From Heliomarina sp018223035 (lineage in GTDB: Bacteria; Pseudomonadota; Alphaproteobacteria; Rhodobacterales; Rhodobacteraceae), in assembly GCA_018223035.1 (NCBI GenBank), contig JAAEZD010000018.1, positions 1 to 64,000 of the forward strand: a stretch of DNA of 64,000 nt, given 5' to 3'. Position 1 is the stretch's first letter, and every line of letters starts with the position of its first letter. Position numbers and translations under genes: made by a program. Below, in pieces: positions 61,861 to 64,000 of the stretch. Below the pieces are notes generated by a model. It did not search any database, was not told the DNA's origin, and worked only from the letters and a program-made list of their open reading frames with translations.

Positions 61861-63090
61861 TCAGATTGCGTCGCGGATCGTCGGGCAACTCATGCAGTGG
61901 CTGCCGCCCCTGCCCCGGCCGAGTTCGGCACCGGGGATGGCCAGCACCTCGATCCCGGCCTCCTTCAGTGCGGCGTTGGTGTCGTCGTTGCGGTCATAGC
62001 CGATGACGACGCCGGGGCGCAGCGCCAGCACGTTGTTGCCATCATTCCACTGTTCGCGCGATTGCTCCGCGGCGTCGGCCCCGCCGGTGGGCACTAGATG
62101 CAGTTTCTTGTGGCCCAGAATTTCAGCGGTGATCTCGAATATGTGGCGCGCATCCCGGCGGATATCGAGCGCGGCCTTGCCCTGACCGGGGCGCAGGTCA
62201 TAGCAGGTGATCGCATCCGCCACCTCCTTGAAAGTGGTCACCACATCGCCCCCGCAATGGGTGAAAACGGTGTCCAGATGCATCGCCGCGCGCGAACTGG
62301 GCATCTGGCAGGCGATCACCCGCGTCACGTCGCCACCCTCGAACAGCGCCTCGGCCAGTTGGCCCACCGCCTGCGGGGTCGATCGTTCGCCCATGCCGAC
62401 CATGACGACACCGTGCCCGATTGGCATGATGTCGCCGCCTTCCAGCGTGGCCGTCCCGAATTCCCGCGTCGGATCGCCGAACCAGACCCGCACTCGATCC
62501 GCGAATGTCGGATAAAACCGGTAGACTGCTGCCATCAGCAGCGTTTCGGGCCGCCGTGCCGCGAAATGCATCGGGTTCAGGCTCACGCCGCCATAAACCC
62601 AGGCTGAATTGTCGCGGGTAAAGATGAAATTTGGCAGCGGCGGCAGCACGAAACCGTGGGGGCCAAGGTAGCTGCCGAACATGCCGGAGGGCGTGAAAGG
62701 CAGATCGTCCACCCGGATGCCGCCGACCAGCAAACGGGCCAGTTCCGTGCCGGGCAGACCCTCCATCCAGGCACGCAAGTCGTCCCGCATCCCCACGCCG
62801 ACGTCATTGCGGGTGATGCGGTGGTCGAGAACCCAGGCGCGCGCGTCGGAAATGTCCAGCGTCTCGCCCAGCAGCGCCATCGCATCCAACACCTCGACCC
62901 CTTCGCCGCGCATGACATCGGCAAAGACGGCGTGATCCTTGATCGCCTGTTTGACCCAGAACACATCGTCGAACAGCAGGTCTTCGCGGTTGTCCGGTGT
63001 CAGACGGCGATGCGCCAGGCCGGGTGGCGATACGATCACCTGCCGCAATGTACCGGCTTCGGAATGAACGCCCAATTTTGGTTCAGACAT
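61861..63090 (-). CDS. arcA: Arginine deiminase
   Basis: The 409-aa protein has FIFTRDNSAWVYGG, GGDIMPIGHGVVMVGMGER and the catalytic Cys near the C-terminus (GGSHCMSCP). It converts arginine to citrulline and ammonia. AAGGAGG precedes the ATG. It heads the enzymes after the transporter gene. Confidence 0.92.
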   Translation of the reverse strand: MSEPKLGVHSEAGTLRQVIVSPPGLAHRRLTPDNREDLLFDDVFWVKQAIKDHAVFADVMRGEGVEVLDAMALLGETLDISDARAWVLDHRITRNDVGVGMRDDLRAWMEGLPGTELARLLVGGIRVDDLPFTPSGMFGSYLGPHGFVLPPLPNFIFTRDNSAWVYGGVSLNPMHFAARRPETLLMAAVYRFYPTFADRVRVWFGDPTREFGTATLEGGDIMPIGHGVVMVGMGERSTPQAVGQLAEALFEGGDVTRVIACQMPSSRAAMHLDTVFTHCGGDVVTTFKEVADAITCYDLRPGQGKAALDIRRDARHIFEITAEILGHKKLHLVPTGGADAAEQSREQWNDGNNVLALRPGVVIGYDRNDDTNAALKEAGIEVLAIPGAELGRGRGGSHCMSCPTIRDAI

Positions 63091-63113
63091 CTGGAATGCC
63101 TCCTTCTTTCTAA

Positions 63114-64000
63114 TCAGAGAATGGCGGCCAGGCTGATCCCGGCCGAGATGAAGACGACGAGGATCAGCAGCAGGGGCCAGACGAAGACGACCCAGCGGTC
63201 GAACGACACGCGCCCGATGGCCAGACCGCCGATCACAACCGCAGAGGTGGGCGTGATCAGATTCACGAGCCCGCTCGCCGATTGATAGGCCGTCACCACG
63301 AGGTCACGGCCGACCCCCGCGAAATCCCCCAACGGGGCAAGGATCGGCATCGACAGGACGGCCAGGCCGGACGACGACGGCACGAGAAAGCTCATCCCGA
63401 TCTCGATCCAAAGCATCAGGTTGATGAACGCGACTTCCGGCAGGCCGCCGAGGGTATCGGCGGCACTATTCAGGATCGTGTCGGCAATCAGGCCCTGCTC
63501 CATGATCACCACGATGCCGCGCGCCAGACCGATCACCAGCGCAACTCCCAGAAGATCCTTCGCTCCGTCGACAAAGGACGACGTTAGCTTCTTCTCCCCC
63601 ATGCGGGCGACCAGCCCGACGACGATGGCCATGCCGAAGAACAGCGCGCCCATCCGAGCCATCCACCATCCCTGGCTCGAGACACCCCAAATCATTACCG
63701 CAAAGGTCGTAAAAAACAGGATCAGGACCAGCTTCTGAGTTCCGCTCAGCTTCGGCTCCTCGAACGTTGCATCCGTCTCGTTCAGAAAAAACTGCCGGTC
63801 GCTGTCGCGTTGCGCAGCGACGACGGACCGGGCCGGGTCGGCCTTAACCTTCGAGGCATAGCGCATGACGTAGGCCACGCAGATCGCGAGGCCGCCCAAC
63901 AGAAGGACCAGCCGCAGCGCAATACCATCCGTGAACGGGATGCCTGCCGCGTTAGACGCGATCACCGTGGCGAAGGGGTTGATTGTCGATCCCAGCGTGC
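63114..64000 (-). CDS. YfcC family transporter (partial, runs off the edge)
   Basis: The readable 295 residues form the C-terminal part of a YfcC/AitC-type basic amino acid or dicarboxylate carrier: GSTINPFATVIASNAAGIPF, FLVPSSSGLAVLSMPILAPLGD and LITPTSAVVIGGLAIG. The 5' end lies beyond 64000. It stands where ArcD, the arginine-ornithine exchanger, usually lies, so it probably imports arginine or exchanges ornithine. Confidence 0.8.
   Translation of the reverse strand, partial: TLGSTINPFATVIASNAAGIPFTDGIALRLVLLLGGLAICVAYVMRYASKVKADPARSVVAAQRDSDRQFFLNETDATFEEPKLSGTQKLVLILFFTTFAVMIWGVSSQGWWMARMGALFFGMAIVVGLVARMGEKKLTSSFVDGAKDLLGVALVIGLARGIVVIMEQGLIADTILNSAADTLGGLPEVAFINLMLWIEIGMSFLVPSSSGLAVLSMPILAPLGDFAGVGRDLVVTAYQSASGLVNLITPTSAVVIGGLAIGRVSFDRWVVFVWPLLLILVVFISAGISLAAIL

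Overview
The window looks like accessory DNA (plasmid, chromid or integrative element) of an alphaproteobacterium, most likely a member of the Rhodobacterales. The grounds are a VirB-type secretion cluster, a RepC-type replication initiator without repA or repB, GC-rich codon use, and many Rhodobacterales-type small families. No rRNA, tRNA, CRISPR array or intact insertion sequence was seen. A 10-N assembly gap lies at 37542-37551.

Layout. (1) 1-2.0 kb, minus strand: a small unknown gene, virB1, virB2, virB3 and a virB4 that stops after 124 codons. (2) 2.1-4.5 kb: secreted proteins of unknown function, then solo repC, preceded by a leader with mutually exclusive hairpins and an antisense-strand terminator. 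(3) 4.7-21.1 kb: a metal and envelope island built around a MerR regulator. It holds three L,D-transpeptidases, a transglutaminase-like protein, two CDF transporters (one with an in-frame TGA), YnfA, a long operon (SCO, DsbB, DsbA, PCuAC, SCO, M23 peptidase, DUF411, ZIP, LspA, Lnt) and a ZntA-type ATPase. Six promoters here share a 19-bp spacer and a CTNNAN-N3-NTNNAG dyad typical of MerR control. (4) 21.2-38 kb: copper resistance, with CopA behind a CueR-like promoter, CusB, a frameshifted CusA, and on the minus strand an operon with a small lipoprotein, an outer membrane factor, a multicopper oxidase, cupredoxins, an ABC membrane protein, cytochrome c and a beta-propeller protein. An HMA copper chaperone is cut by the assembly gap. 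(5) 38.5-48.6 kb, minus strand: amino acid permease, ferric-reductase-like protein, methyltransferase, DUF2933, a second CopA, PRPP synthetase-like protein, AMP/thymidine phosphorylase, beta-CASP MBL protein, a DUF5676-like membrane protein and an unannotated Cys-rich 53-aa peptide. (6) 48.7-59.1 kb: a cardiolipin synthase remnant, CBS-BON protein, Rieske protein, FabI, a His-rich 59-aa peptide, DUF3141 protein, two ECF sigma factors, EamA transporter, Cfa and archaeal-type GAPDH. (7) 59.1-64 kb, minus strand: an SDR and the arginine deiminase pathway (arcC, arcB, arcA and a YfcC-type transporter that runs off the edge).

The strongest new signal is an apparent ECF-sigma regulon. Five sites matching GTAANG-N15-CGTCT, each correctly oriented upstream of a gene, lie at 48595, 53867, 55618, 55751 and 56618. 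They would place the Cys-rich peptide operon, the DUF3141-FabI-Rieske-CBS operon, the EamA transporter, the sigma gene itself and cfa-GAPDH under one factor. The intact sigma (55796-56464) has a C-x-C in its linker and a Cys-rich tail, which resembles the metal-sensing CorE type. The combined picture is a metal-stress element that couples metal export and periplasmic copper handling with peptidoglycan, lipoprotein, membrane-lipid and low-oxygen energy metabolism. Several genes are broken (virB4, one CDF gene, cusA, one sigma gene, cls), so part of the island is decaying or carries sequence errors.
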